This document shows positions 1 to 8,640 of a stretch of DNA of 64,000 bases, one piece after another; positions within the stretch are counted from its first letter, which is position 1, and the number at the start of each line of letters is the position of its first letter. The notes under the pieces are model-generated. The model searched no databases, had not been told where the DNA came from, and saw only the letters and a list, made by a program, of their open reading frames with translations. The position numbers and the translations under genes are program-made. The stretch is from CBFFRJ01 sp963530515 (GTDB lineage: Bacteria; Pseudomonadota; Gammaproteobacteria; Enterobacterales; Enterobacteriaceae). Where the stretch lies: NCBI GenBank assembly GCA_963530515.1, contig CAUSEC010000003.1:124001-188000 (forward strand). Direction: 5' to 3'.

Positions 1-200
1 ACCGACAGCGCGTGTTCGAACCCTTTGTTCGCCTTGATCCCAGCCGGGATCGCGCCACCGGTGGATGCGGGCTGGGTCTTGCCATTGTCCACTCGATCGC
101 GCAGGCCATGGGCGGCGAGGTGACCTGCGGCGAGAGTGAGGCTGGCGGCGCACATTTCAGTTTCCGCTGGCCGATTTATCATTTAATCGACCTGCCCTGA
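1..200 (+). CDS. rstB: RstB sensor histidine kinase, C-terminal end (5' truncated by window)
   Basis: Only the last 66 or so codons are present, open from the window edge. They carry the end of a histidine-kinase ATPase domain: an FEPFVRLD segment (F box) followed by GCGLGLAIV (G2 box), then the terminal strand AHFSFRWP. RstB is the inner-membrane sensor of the RstA/RstB two-component system, which is under PhoP control in enterics. The identification rests on family motifs plus position immediately upstream of tus, the K-12 arrangement. Everything N-terminal lies outside the window, so the sensor part cannot be judged. Confidence 0.88.
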   Translation, partial: RQRVFEPFVRLDPSRDRATGGCGLGLAIVHSIAQAMGGEVTCGESEAGGAHFSFRWPIYHLIDLP

Positions 201-245
201 AAAGCGACCCGGCTCCGCTGGCTAGCTTGAAGCCAACGTGCTATA

Positions 246-268
246 TAAAAGTATGTTGTAACTAACTG
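246..268 (+). promoter_or_regulatory. Ter site (TerB-like replication fork trap)
   Basis: The core AGTATGTTGTAACTAA at 250-265 matches the Tus-binding Ter consensus and lies 10 bases before the tus start, the TerB position in K-12. By established Tus-Ter polarity, the G-C(6) pair (position 251) marks the blocking face. The site should therefore arrest forks moving rightwards, in the direction of tus transcription. The overlap with the tus 5' region fits the known autorepression of tus by Tus. Confidence 0.93.
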
Positions 269-277
269 GACCTAATG

Positions 278-1207
278 ATGGCAGACTATGACCTGATTGA
301 ACGGCTGAACAGTACCTTCCGTCAGCTTGAACATCAACTGGCGGATTTTAATGCTGACCTTGCTGAATGCCGGTTACTGGCAGGCCGGGTGTTTTCCCTC
401 CCGGATGTGGAAAAAGGCGCAGAGCACGACCCACTGCCTGCTATTCAGGTGAAACAGCATGTCGGTCAAGAGGCCGCAGCACTGGCCCTCAAACATTACT
501 CACACCTCTTTATTCAGCAGCAATCAGAAAAGCGCAGCAGCAAAGCTGCCGTGCGTTTGCCTGGGGTGATTTGCTTTCAGGTTGATGCCGCAGCGCGCAC
601 CCGGCTGGAAACCGCTGTCAGTACGATCAATGCGCTGAAAATGACCTTCGAGCGTATTGTTACCCTTGACTCCGGCCTTCCTTCTACCGCACGTTTTGAG
701 TGGGTACACCGCCATCTGCCAGGTCTTATCACATTGAATGCCTACCGCACACTGACCGTCATTCGCGACCCGGCAACGCTGCGCTTTGGCTGGGCGAACA
801 AACATATCATCAAGAATTTCACCCGCGATGAGGTGCTGGCCATGCTCGACAAGAGCAGGAAATCGCCGCGTGCCGTCGCCCCCTGGACGCGGGAACAGTG
901 GCAGGCACGTCTGGAGCAGGAGTATCAGGACATTGCCGCCCTGCCGCAGAATGCACGCCTGAAGATCAAACGGCCCGTGAAGGTGCAGCCCATCGCGCGC
1001 GTCTGGTATTCCGGCTCGCAAAAACAGGTGCAGTATGCCTGCCCCACGCCGTTGATTGCGCTGGTCTCTGCAGAACAGGGAGGAAAAGTGCCGGACATCG
1101 GCGAGCTGCTCAACTATCAGGCCGACAACGTCCAGCATCGCTACAAACCCCAGGCACAGCCGTTGACGCTCATCATTCCCCGGCTGCACCTCTACCTCGC
1201 CGATTAA
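278..1207 (+). CDS. tus: Tus, DNA replication terminus site-binding protein
   Basis: Monomeric DNA-binding protein that locks onto Ter sites and stops replication forks in one direction. It aligns end to end with K-12 Tus. The segment FEWVHRHLPG holds the Phe and His (Phe140 and His144 in K-12 numbering) that form the pocket for the flipped Ter cytosine, and the basic KLKIKRPVKVQPIARVW strand is intact. Two ATGs are adjacent at 275 and 278. The second gives 309 residues, the K-12 length, and sits about 7 bases after GGA; the first would add one Met. The stop overlaps the convergent fumC stop by four bases. Confidence 0.95.
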   Translation: MADYDLIERLNSTFRQLEHQLADFNADLAECRLLAGRVFSLPDVEKGAEHDPLPAIQVKQHVGQEAAALALKHYSHLFIQQQSEKRSSKAAVRLPGVICFQVDAAARTRLETAVSTINALKMTFERIVTLDSGLPSTARFEWVHRHLPGLITLNAYRTLTVIRDPATLRFGWANKHIIKNFTRDEVLAMLDKSRKSPRAVAPWTREQWQARLEQEYQDIAALPQNARLKIKRPVKVQPIARVWYSGSQKQVQYACPTPLIALVSAEQGGKVPDIGELLNYQADNVQHRYKPQAQPLTLIIPRLHLYLAD

Positions 1208-2604
1208 GCCGGTTTCATACTGCCGACCATCGATTCAGGACGCACCCAGCTGTCAAACTCGGCTTCCGTAAGGTAGCCGAGCGCCAGCGCCGAGGCTTTC
1301 AGGGTCAGCCCCTCTTTGTGCGCTTTCTTGGCAATTTCCGCAGCCTTGTCGTAACCAATGTGCGTGTTCAGCGCGGTGACCAGCATCAGTGACTCATTGA
1401 GCAACTGGTCGATCCGCTCGCGATTCGGCTCAATACCCGTCGCGCAGTGCTCATTGAAACTCTCCATGCCATCGGCCAGTAAACGCACCGACTGCAGGAA
1501 ATTGTGGATGACCATCGGACGGAAGACGTTGAGCTCAAAGTTGCCAGACGCTCCGCCCATGTTGACCGCCACATCATTGCCCAGCACCTGGCAGCAAAGC
1601 ATGGTCATAGCCTCACACTGCGTCGGGTTGACCTTGCCCGGCATGATGGAGCTGCCCGGTTCGTTCTCCGGTATGGAGATTTCACCGATGCCACAGCGTG
1701 GCCCGGATGCCAGCCAGCGGACATCGTTGGCAATCTTCATGAGCGAAGCCGCAAGACCTTTAAGCGCGCCATGGGCATGCACCAGCGCGTCACAGGTGGC
1801 CAGCGCTTCGAATTTATTCGGTGCGGTGATGAACGGCTGTTGAGTGAAGGACGCTAGCTCATCGGCCACGCGTTTGGCATACTCAGGATGGGTGTTCAGC
1901 CCGGTGCCGACCGCCGTCCCGCCCAGCGCCAGTTCGCTCAGGTGCGGCAGGCTATGCTCAATGTGCCTGAGACTATGCTCGAGCATCGCCACCCAGCCCG
2001 AGATCTCCTGCCCCAGCGTCAGCGGCGTGGCATCCTGCAAATGGGTTCGCCCGATTTTGACGATATCCGCAAAGGCGATGGCTTTCTCATTAAGCGTTTT
2101 TTTCAGGACGTGAAGTTCAGGAATGAGGTGCTCACGCAGCGCGATAATGGCTGCGACGTGCATGGCTGTGGGGAACACGTCATTCGAACTCTGACTTTTG
2201 TTGACGTCATCATTAGGATGCACTTTACGCGCCATCCCCCGCTCGCCCCCCAAAAGCTCACTGGCCCGGTTCGCCAGCACTTCGTTCATGTTCATGTTGC
2301 TCTGCGTACCGGAGCCGGTTTGCCAGATAGCCAGTGGGAATTCGTCGGGGTGCTTTCCGGCGAGGACTTCATCCGCGGCGGCGATAATCGCCGTGGACTT
2401 CTCGGATGCCAGCAGGCCCAGATCCTGGTTAACTTTCGCGGCCGCCCGTTTGGTCAGTGCCAGCGCGTAAATCAGCGAGACCGGCATTTTCTCCGTCGAA
2501 ATACGAAAATGCTCAAGAGACCGCTGGGTTTGCGCTCCCCACAGTTTATCTGCCGGGACGTCAATCGCGCCCATCGAGTCTTTCTCACTACGATGCGTTG
2601 TCAT
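1204..2604 (-). CDS. fumC: Fumarase C (class II, iron-independent)
   Basis: Converts fumarate to L-malate in the TCA cycle without an iron-sulphur cluster; homotetramer in the cytosol. The 466-residue protein carries the superfamily signature GSSIMPGKVN around residues 317-326 (loop serine S318) and the GRTHLQDATPL segment with the active-site His188. The start at 2604 has an AGGGAG ribosome site just upstream and gives the usual MxxxRSEKDSMG beginning; an ATG 57 bases further upstream would add a non-homologous extension. It lies downstream of fumA in the same orientation. In E. coli fumC also has its own SoxS/Fur-responsive promoter, which I could not locate here. Confidence 0.96.
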   Translation of the reverse strand: MTTHRSEKDSMGAIDVPADKLWGAQTQRSLEHFRISTEKMPVSLIYALALTKRAAAKVNQDLGLLASEKSTAIIAAADEVLAGKHPDEFPLAIWQTGSGTQSNMNMNEVLANRASELLGGERGMARKVHPNDDVNKSQSSNDVFPTAMHVAAIIALREHLIPELHVLKKTLNEKAIAFADIVKIGRTHLQDATPLTLGQEISGWVAMLEHSLRHIEHSLPHLSELALGGTAVGTGLNTHPEYAKRVADELASFTQQPFITAPNKFEALATCDALVHAHGALKGLAASLMKIANDVRWLASGPRCGIGEISIPENEPGSSIMPGKVNPTQCEAMTMLCCQVLGNDVAVNMGGASGNFELNVFRPMVIHNFLQSVRLLADGMESFNEHCATGIEPNRERIDQLLNESLMLVTALNTHIGYDKAAEIAKKAHKEGLTLKASALALGYLTEAEFDSWVRPESMVGSMKPA

Positions 2605-2723
2605 TACTTTCTCCCTGTTACGAAGTGATGTTGAGTACCGACGTTGCTCACCTGCAAACAAAGCTTTAAGTATTGATGCTTGTTATGACGACGTTTATTG
2701 CTTCGTGCGCTTAAAAGGGGCGC

Positions 2724-2746
2724 AAAAAAACCGCCCCGAAGGGCGG
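2724..2746 (-). terminator. Intrinsic terminator after fumA
   Basis: On the minus strand a GC-rich stem (CCGCCC/GGGCGG with a TTCG tetraloop) is followed by a run of seven or more T. It lies just after the fumA stop and separates fumA from fumC. Confidence 0.82.
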
Positions 2747-2752
2747 TGATGA

Positions 2753-4399
2753 TTATTTGACACAGCGTCCGCACTGGCCCGACTGGATCTGCTGGAAGAA
2801 GTCGTTGCCTTTGTCATCCACCAGAATAAAGGCCGGGAAATCTTCGACCTCGATTTTCCAGATGGCTTCCATACCCAGTTCAGGATAAGCCACGCATTCC
2901 AGACTCTTAATGCTGTTTTGCGCCAGAATCGCCGCAGGGCCGCCAATGCTGCCAAGGTAGAAGCCGCCATGTTTATGGCAGGCATCCGTCACCTGTTGGC
3001 TGCGGTTGCCTTTCGCGAGCATCACCATGCTGCCACCTTGTGACTGCAACTGATCCACATAGGAATCCATGCGGCCAGCCGTGGTTGGCCCCAGTGAACC
3101 GGAGGCATACCCTTCCGGCGTCTTGGCCGGGCCTGCGTAATAGATAGGATGATCTTTGACGTACTGCGGCAGCGGTTTGCCTTCGTCCATCAACTCTTTG
3201 AGTTTGGCGTGGGCAATATCGCGCGCAACGATAATGGTGCCGGTCAGCGACAGACGCGTTGACACCGGATATTGCTTAAGCTGACCAAGAATCTCTTCCA
3301 TTGAACGGTTGAGGTTAACTTTAATGGCCTCACCCTCACCCGCCGCACGCAGGGATTCGGGAATGAATTTACCGGGATTTTGCTCCAGCTTTTCCAGCCA
3401 GATGCCATCGCGGTTAATTTTGCCTTTGATGTTCCGGTCAGCAGAACAGGAGACGCCCATCCCTACCGGGCAGGAGGCACCGTGGCGCGGCAGGCGGACA
3501 ACGCGAATGTCGTGGGCAAAGTATTTCCCCCCGAACTGCGCCCCCAGCCCCAGCTGCTGCGCTTCAAGCAGCAACTCATTTTCAAGCTGTACATCACGGA
3601 AGGCCTGTCCGTGCTCGTTCCCTTCGGTCGGCAAGCCATCGTAGTACTTGGTGGAGGCCAGCTTCACGGTTTTCAGGGTCGCTTCGGCACTGGTCCCGCC
3701 AATCACAAATGCGATGTGGTACGGTGGGCAGGCCGCCGTACCCAGAGTACGCATTTTGTCCACCAGATAATTTTTCAGTTTACCCGGGCTCAGCAGCGCC
3801 TTGGTCTCCTGGTAAAGATAGGTTTTGTTCGCTGAGCCACCGCCTTTCGCGATACACAGGAACTTATATTCGTCGCCGTCGACGCTGTACAAGTCAATTT
3901 GCGCCGGCAGGTTGGTGCCGGTGTTGACCTCTTTGTACATGTCTAATGCGGCGTTTTGTGAGTAACGCAGGTTATCTTCGATATAGGTGTTGTAGACGCC
4001 CTGAGACAATGCGGCTTCATCGCCTCCCCCCGTCCAGACGCGCTGCCCTTTTTTACCCATGATGATCGCCGTGCCGGTATCCTGGCAGGTGGGCAAAATG
4101 CCTTTGGCGGCTATCTCAGAGTTGCGCAGAAATTGCAGGGCAACATACTTGTCGTTTTCGCTGGCGTCCGGGTCGCTCAGGATATCGGCAACCTGCTGCT
4201 GATGGGCAGGACGAAGCAGGAAAGAGGCATCGTGAAAAGCATGCTGAGCAAGCAGCGTCAGCGCTTTCTTATCTACCTTGAGGATTTCCTGACCATCAAA
4301 CTCGGCCACGGAAACATAGTCACTGCTGAGTAAATAATACTCGGTATCGTCCTTTTTCAGCGGAAAAGGATCTTGATAAGTAAAGGTTTTAGTCGACAT
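2753..4399 (-). CDS. fumA: Fumarase A (class I, [4Fe-4S])
   Basis: Oxygen-sensitive iron-sulphur fumarate hydratase used in aerobic or microaerobic growth. The 548-residue length equals K-12 FumA. The three cluster cysteines are visible in PTCQDTGTA (about residue 105), TAACPPYHIA (about 224) and GASCPVGMG (about 318). The C-terminal swivel domain ends in a Cys-rich tail, GQCGRCVK. The family is close to FumB; the position next to fumC and opposite manA favours FumA. The start at 4399 gives MSTKTFTYQDPFPL, typical of the family. Confidence 0.95.
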   Translation of the reverse strand: MSTKTFTYQDPFPLKKDDTEYYLLSSDYVSVAEFDGQEILKVDKKALTLLAQHAFHDASFLLRPAHQQQVADILSDPDASENDKYVALQFLRNSEIAAKGILPTCQDTGTAIIMGKKGQRVWTGGGDEAALSQGVYNTYIEDNLRYSQNAALDMYKEVNTGTNLPAQIDLYSVDGDEYKFLCIAKGGGSANKTYLYQETKALLSPGKLKNYLVDKMRTLGTAACPPYHIAFVIGGTSAEATLKTVKLASTKYYDGLPTEGNEHGQAFRDVQLENELLLEAQQLGLGAQFGGKYFAHDIRVVRLPRHGASCPVGMGVSCSADRNIKGKINRDGIWLEKLEQNPGKFIPESLRAAGEGEAIKVNLNRSMEEILGQLKQYPVSTRLSLTGTIIVARDIAHAKLKELMDEGKPLPQYVKDHPIYYAGPAKTPEGYASGSLGPTTAGRMDSYVDQLQSQGGSMVMLAKGNRSQQVTDACHKHGGFYLGSIGGPAAILAQNSIKSLECVAYPELGMEAIWKIEVEDFPAFILVDDKGNDFFQQIQSGQCGRCVK

Positions 4400-4596
4400 T
4401 GTTCTCTCACTTACTGCACGATCTGGTTATTATTCGGCAGGACATCCATCTGCCACAAAAAAGCGAGTCCGCATATCCTACACAATTATTTAACAAAAAC
4501 TGAGACTAGTACGACTTTTTATATGCGCTGATTACATCGCTCAGATTTATTGCTTTAATACCCGCACTTACGTTGAACATGATTAAGGGCGGGATA

Positions 4597-5775
4597 ATGC
4601 AAAAACTCATCAACTCAGTGCAAAACTATGCCTGGGGAAGTAAAACTGCGTTAACGGATCTCTACGGTATCGCTAATCCAGACAACCTGCCGATGGCAGA
4701 ATTATGGATGGGCGCACACCCGAAGAGCAGCTCACAGGTGCAGGATGCAACAGGTACACCCCGGTCACTGCGCCAGGTGATTGAGAATGACAAAGCCACG
4801 CTGTTGGGTGCGGCCGTCGCGAAACGTTTTGGCGAACTGCCGTTCCTGTTTAAAGTGCTTTGCGCTGACCAGCCGTTGTCCATTCAGGTGCATCCGAACA
4901 AACACAATTCCGAGATTGGGTTTGCGAAAGAGAACGCGGCAGGCATTCCACTGGATGCCGCCGAGCGCAATTACAAAGACCCAAATCATAAGCCTGAACT
5001 GGTTTTCGCCCTCACGCCTTTCCTTGCCATGAATGCTTTCCGCCCTTTTGCAGACATTGTTTCGCTTCTGCAGCCGGTGGCGGGGGCGCATACGTCCATC
5101 GCCCATTTTCTTCAGGAACCCGGTGCGGAAAGGCTCAGCCAGCTGTTTGCAGCCCTGCTCAATATGCAAGGCGACGAGAAATCCCGTGCGCTGGCGGTGC
5201 TGAAAGCCGCTCTGAACAGCCAGCAAGGGGAACCCTGGGAAACCATTCGCGTCATTTCTGAGTTCTACCCGGATGACAGCGGCCTGTTCTCACCTCTGCT
5301 GCTCAATGTGGTGAAACTTAATCCTGGCGAGGCCATGTTCCTGTTCGCAGAAACGCCTCATGCTTACCTCAAAGGGGTTGCGCTGGAGGTCATGGCCAAC
5401 TCGGACAACGTGCTGCGTGCCGGGCTAACTCCGAAATACATCGACATTCCGGAGCTGGTCGCCAACGTCAAATTCGAACCCAAACCGGCGAACGAATTGC
5501 TGACGCAGCCGGTAAAAAGTGGCACCACGCTGGACTTCCCGATCCCGGTCGACGATTTTGCCTTTTCTCTGCAAGACCTGAGCACTCAACCGGCAGAGCT
5601 TGCACAACAAAGTGCGGCAATCATCTTCTGCGTGGAAGGGGAAGCCGTGTTGAGCAAAAACGACAGCCGTCTGGTGCTTAAGCCCGGCGAATCCGCTTTT
5701 GTTGGCGCCGATGAGTCACCAGTGAGCGTGAGCGGTGTGGGTCGTGTGGCGAGGGTCTATAATAAGCTGAACTAA
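4597..5775 (+). CDS. manA: Mannose-6-phosphate isomerase
   Basis: Zinc enzyme interconverting mannose 6-phosphate and fructose 6-phosphate. It serves mannose use and supplies mannose 6-phosphate for GDP-mannose and colanic acid. The metal-binding segments are intact: SIQVHPNKHN (Gln and His ligands), HKPELVFAL (Glu) and AETPHAYL (His). The start MQKLINSVQNYAWGSK gives 392 residues (K-12 has 391) with GGGCGGG a few bases upstream; an in-frame ATG at 4573 would add eight residues not found in the family. Divergent from fumA. Confidence 0.95.
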   Translation: MQKLINSVQNYAWGSKTALTDLYGIANPDNLPMAELWMGAHPKSSSQVQDATGTPRSLRQVIENDKATLLGAAVAKRFGELPFLFKVLCADQPLSIQVHPNKHNSEIGFAKENAAGIPLDAAERNYKDPNHKPELVFALTPFLAMNAFRPFADIVSLLQPVAGAHTSIAHFLQEPGAERLSQLFAALLNMQGDEKSRALAVLKAALNSQQGEPWETIRVISEFYPDDSGLFSPLLLNVVKLNPGEAMFLFAETPHAYLKGVALEVMANSDNVLRAGLTPKYIDIPELVANVKFEPKPANELLTQPVKSGTTLDFPIPVDDFAFSLQDLSTQPAELAQQSAAIIFCVEGEAVLSKNDSRLVLKPGESAFVGADESPVSVSGVGRVARVYNKLN

Positions 5776-5829
5776 GTTACTGAACTTTTTAGCAAGGGTT
5801 GCTAAGATTTATTCAGCCTTTTCATCTAT

Positions 5830-5861
5830 CCAGGCGGCTTATCCCGCCTGGTTTTATTTTT
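5830..5861 (+). terminator. Intrinsic terminator after manA
   Basis: Perfect CCAGGCGG/CCGCCTGG stem followed by TTTTATTTTT, between the manA stop and the ydgA start. Confidence 0.85.
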
Positions 5862-5874
5862 AGGGATAAACCGA

Positions 5875-7431
5875 ATGAAAAAATCGCTGGTTGCTGCAGG
5901 CGTTGTGATTGCTCTGGGTGTGGTCTGGACCGGGGGATCATGGTATACGGGGAAACAACTTGAAGGCCGTCTTGCTCAGATGGTCAGCGAAGCAAATAGC
6001 CAGATTACCCGCGTTGCGCCCGAAGCAAGCGTGGTCATCTCCTCGCAAAATTACCAGCGTGGCCTGTTCTCCAGCCAACTGGAACTGGTGATTAAACCGG
6101 TCGAAGGCAAAGAAAATCCGTGGCTTAAGCCTGGGCAGAGCATTGTGCTGCATGAAAACGTCGATCATGGTCCCTTCCCGCTGGCTCAGCTGAAATCCTT
6201 CAGCCTGATCCCGTCAATGGCATCCGTTCATTCAACGCTTGTGAACAACGAGGTGACGAAGCCGCTGTTTGATATCGCCAAAGGCGAATCACCGATTGTG
6301 GTCGAAACCCGCATTGGTTATGGCGGTGATTCACGCAGCGACATTTCTTTGCGTCCGCTGAACTCAGAAAAAGAGGGTGAGAAAGTCGCTTTCAGCGGCG
6401 GTGAGTTCCGCCTCAGCGCCGATAAAGACGGCAATGTGGTGACCTTAAGCGGTCAGGCTCAGAGTGCGCTGGTCGATGCCGTCAACGAATACAACCAGCA
6501 CGTTCAGCTCTCGTTCAACAATCTGAAAACAGAAGGCACCACAGAGCTTTCAAGCTTTAATGAACGCGTGGGCAACCAGAAACTGACGCTGGATAAGCTG
6601 GCGATTGCGGTTGAAAACAAAGAGATGGCCGTGCTGGAAGGCATGAACCTGAACGCGAAATCCGAGGTTTCTGGCGACAAGAAAAACATCGACAGCCAGG
6701 TGGATTACACAATTGGTAGCCTGAAAGTTCAGGGCCAGGATATGGGTAGCGGTAAGCTGACCCTGAAAATTGGCCAGATTGACGGTGAATCCTGGCATCA
6801 GTTTAGCCAGCAGTACAACGCCCAGTCTCAGGCATTGCTGGCGCAGCCTGAGGTGATGAAAGATCCGGTGTTGTATCAACAAAAAGCCGCCGAAGCCTTC
6901 TTCAGCGCTGTACCGCTGCTGCTCAAAGGTGAACCGGTCATCACCGTCGCGCCTCTGAGCTGGAAAAATGCCAAAGGCGAGACCGCCTTTAACCTGTCGC
7001 TGTTCCTGAAAGATCCGACGAAAACCACTGAGCCGGCGAAAACGCTGGCAGAGGAAGTGGATCGCAGCGTGAAATCACTGGACAGCAAACTGACCATCCC
7101 GATGGATATGGCGGTTGAGTTTATGACTCAGGTGGCGAAGCTTGAAGGCTACCAGCAAGCGGAAGCCGAGAAACTGGCGAATCAACAGGTGAAAGGCCTG
7201 GCCGCGATGGGCCAGATGTTCCGCATCACGACGCTGGAAAACAACACCATTGGCACCAGCCTGCAGTACGCCAACGGTCAGGTGACGCTAAACGGCGAGA
7301 AAATGTCTCTGGAAGAGTTTGTCGGTATGTTCGGTCTGCCTGCGCTGGGCGCACCGGGTGCGGACGAGCCGGAAGACGCGGCTCCTGCAGATCCCGCAGC
7401 ACCAGCGGCTCCCGCTGTCCCTCAGCAGTAA
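5875..7431 (+). CDS. ydgA: YdgA family protein (DUF945), inner-membrane-anchored
   Basis: 518 residues, DUF945 family; the biochemical function is unknown to me. An N-terminal hydrophobic segment (about 5-22, after MKKSL) looks like an uncleaved anchor or signal, and the rest is a hydrophilic, presumably periplasmic, domain. It differs from K-12 YdgA (502 residues) mainly in a C-terminal tail rich in Ala and Pro (PADPAAPAAPAVPQQ). It is closely spaced behind manA, but a terminator intervenes, so it is probably transcribed separately. The identification rests on synteny and overall similarity. Confidence 0.88.
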   Translation: MKKSLVAAGVVIALGVVWTGGSWYTGKQLEGRLAQMVSEANSQITRVAPEASVVISSQNYQRGLFSSQLELVIKPVEGKENPWLKPGQSIVLHENVDHGPFPLAQLKSFSLIPSMASVHSTLVNNEVTKPLFDIAKGESPIVVETRIGYGGDSRSDISLRPLNSEKEGEKVAFSGGEFRLSADKDGNVVTLSGQAQSALVDAVNEYNQHVQLSFNNLKTEGTTELSSFNERVGNQKLTLDKLAIAVENKEMAVLEGMNLNAKSEVSGDKKNIDSQVDYTIGSLKVQGQDMGSGKLTLKIGQIDGESWHQFSQQYNAQSQALLAQPEVMKDPVLYQQKAAEAFFSAVPLLLKGEPVITVAPLSWKNAKGETAFNLSLFLKDPTKTTEPAKTLAEEVDRSVKSLDSKLTIPMDMAVEFMTQVAKLEGYQQAEAEKLANQQVKGLAAMGQMFRITTLENNTIGTSLQYANGQVTLNGEKMSLEEFVGMFGLPALGAPGADEPEDAAPADPAAPAAPAVPQQ

Positions 7432-7438
7432 CAGCAAG

Positions 7439-7460
7439 CCCCTCTCACGAGGGGTTTTTT
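7439..7460 (+). terminator. Intrinsic terminator between ydgA and malI
   Basis: CCCCT/AGGGG hairpin followed by six T on the plus strand; it ends at the convergent malI stop codon. Confidence 0.75.
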
Positions 7461-8487
7461 ATGTGTTCGGCACCAGCCCTGGCAGCAGCACAACATTGTG
7501 CAGTGCGCGCTCGGGCTCTTCAATCCTCTGTAAAATCCGCTCAGCCAGCAGATACCCCATCTCTTTACCTGACAACGTGGCCCAGGTGACCGGGATATCA
7601 TACTGCCCTTGCTCCCAGGCGTCGGCGAACGCCGCCAGCGACACCTGTTGTTCGTAGTAACGATCGATACCAGAACCTGCCAGTCGCCCGGCGCGCATCA
7701 GACCAAACCAGGCCCCCACCGCCGTCGGCCCGTTAAAACAGACAATGGCGTCAATAGTGGGGTTACGGCTCAACAGCAGCTGCACAGCTTCTGCGGATTG
7801 CTTCTGACTGGCATCGCACTCCACCACCCATTCGCTGTGAAACGGTAAGCCATACTTCAGCAGTGTGGCGCAATACCCGCCCACTCGCTCAGCGCGTATG
7901 AGCGACGAGCTTTCACCGCCGAGCCAGGCAATACGCTGATGCCCCTGCTGAATAAGATGTTCGGTCACCCGCTGGGCGGCCAGGGTGTTATCCGGGCGCA
8001 CGGTATCGTTGTCATCGGGGTGATGGGCGCGGGAGGCAAAAATCAGCGGTATGCCAGCTTCCTTAGCCCGCTCACGTAGCGCTGCGCCCTGTTCGCCCGG
8101 CGCACCTGCGACAATCACGCCATCAACGCCCTGGGCGAGCAACGTATTCAGGCGCGCCTGCATATGTTCTCCGTCACGCCCACCGTGCAGCAGAAACACC
8201 ATTCGCCCTTCGCTTTCCAGTGCTTCACTCAGCCCGGACGTCGCCTCGGCATAAAAGGTTTGCGCGAGATCGCAAACAATCAGGCCAATGACCCCCGTCT
8301 GCCCGCCACGCAATGCAGAAGCCTGTCGGTTACGCACAAACCCCAGCTCTTCAATGGCCTCATGCACACGCTGCCCGGTCTGGGCGGAGATGCGTCCTTT
8401 GCCACTGAGCACCAGCGACACCGTTGTAACGGAGACACCGGCGGCCAGCGCCACATCGTTGATCGTGATTTTTTTTGCTGTCGACAT
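7459..8487 (-). CDS. malI: MalI, LacI-family repressor of malX-malY
   Basis: 342-residue LacI/GalR repressor. The N-terminal helix-turn-helix with hinge (TINDVALAAGVSVTTVSLVL, about residues 7-26) is followed by a periplasmic-binding-like effector domain. In E. coli MalI represses malXY and its own gene; the natural inducer is not established. The gene is divergent from malX, and two sequences matching its operator lie in the intergenic region (8505-8520 and 8583-8598), which supports the assignment. Confidence 0.94.
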   Translation of the reverse strand: MSTAKKITINDVALAAGVSVTTVSLVLSGKGRISAQTGQRVHEAIEELGFVRNRQASALRGGQTGVIGLIVCDLAQTFYAEATSGLSEALESEGRMVFLLHGGRDGEHMQARLNTLLAQGVDGVIVAGAPGEQGAALRERAKEAGIPLIFASRAHHPDDNDTVRPDNTLAAQRVTEHLIQQGHQRIAWLGGESSSLIRAERVGGYCATLLKYGLPFHSEWVVECDASQKQSAEAVQLLLSRNPTIDAIVCFNGPTAVGAWFGLMRAGRLAGSGIDRYYEQQVSLAAFADAWEQGQYDIPVTWATLSGKEMGYLLAERILQRIEEPERALHNVVLLPGLVPNT

Positions 8488-8504
8488 AGAGAATGGAAAA
8501 GCCA

Positions 8505-8520
8505 GATAAAACGATTTATC
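8505..8520. promoter_or_regulatory. MalI operator, malI-proximal
   Basis: GATAAAACGATTTATC, a near-palindrome 17 bases upstream of the malI start codon. It differs at one base from the ideal GATAAAACGTTTTATC. The placement fits autorepression of malI. Confidence 0.85.
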
Positions 8521-8557
8521 AATGGTGATATTTATAAACCATAGCTTGGTTTAATTA

Positions 8558-8573
8558 TGTGATTTATTTCGCA
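8558..8573. promoter_or_regulatory. CRP-like site between malI and malX
   Basis: TGTGATTTATTTCGCA matches the CRP consensus TGTGA-N6-TCACA at nine of ten positions. The malI-malX control region of E. coli is CRP-activated. The site lies between the two MalI operators. Confidence 0.75.
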
Positions 8574-8582
8574 CTAAAATTA

Positions 8583-8598
8583 GGTAAAACGTTTTATC
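8583..8598. promoter_or_regulatory. MalI operator, malX-proximal
   Basis: GGTAAAACGTTTTATC is palindromic except at the second base. It lies about 43 bases upstream of the malX start, where it would cover the malX promoter. Confidence 0.85.
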
Positions 8599-8640
8599 TT
8601 TCTGCTGCATTCACCCTCATCATAAAAATCAGGAGTTCGC

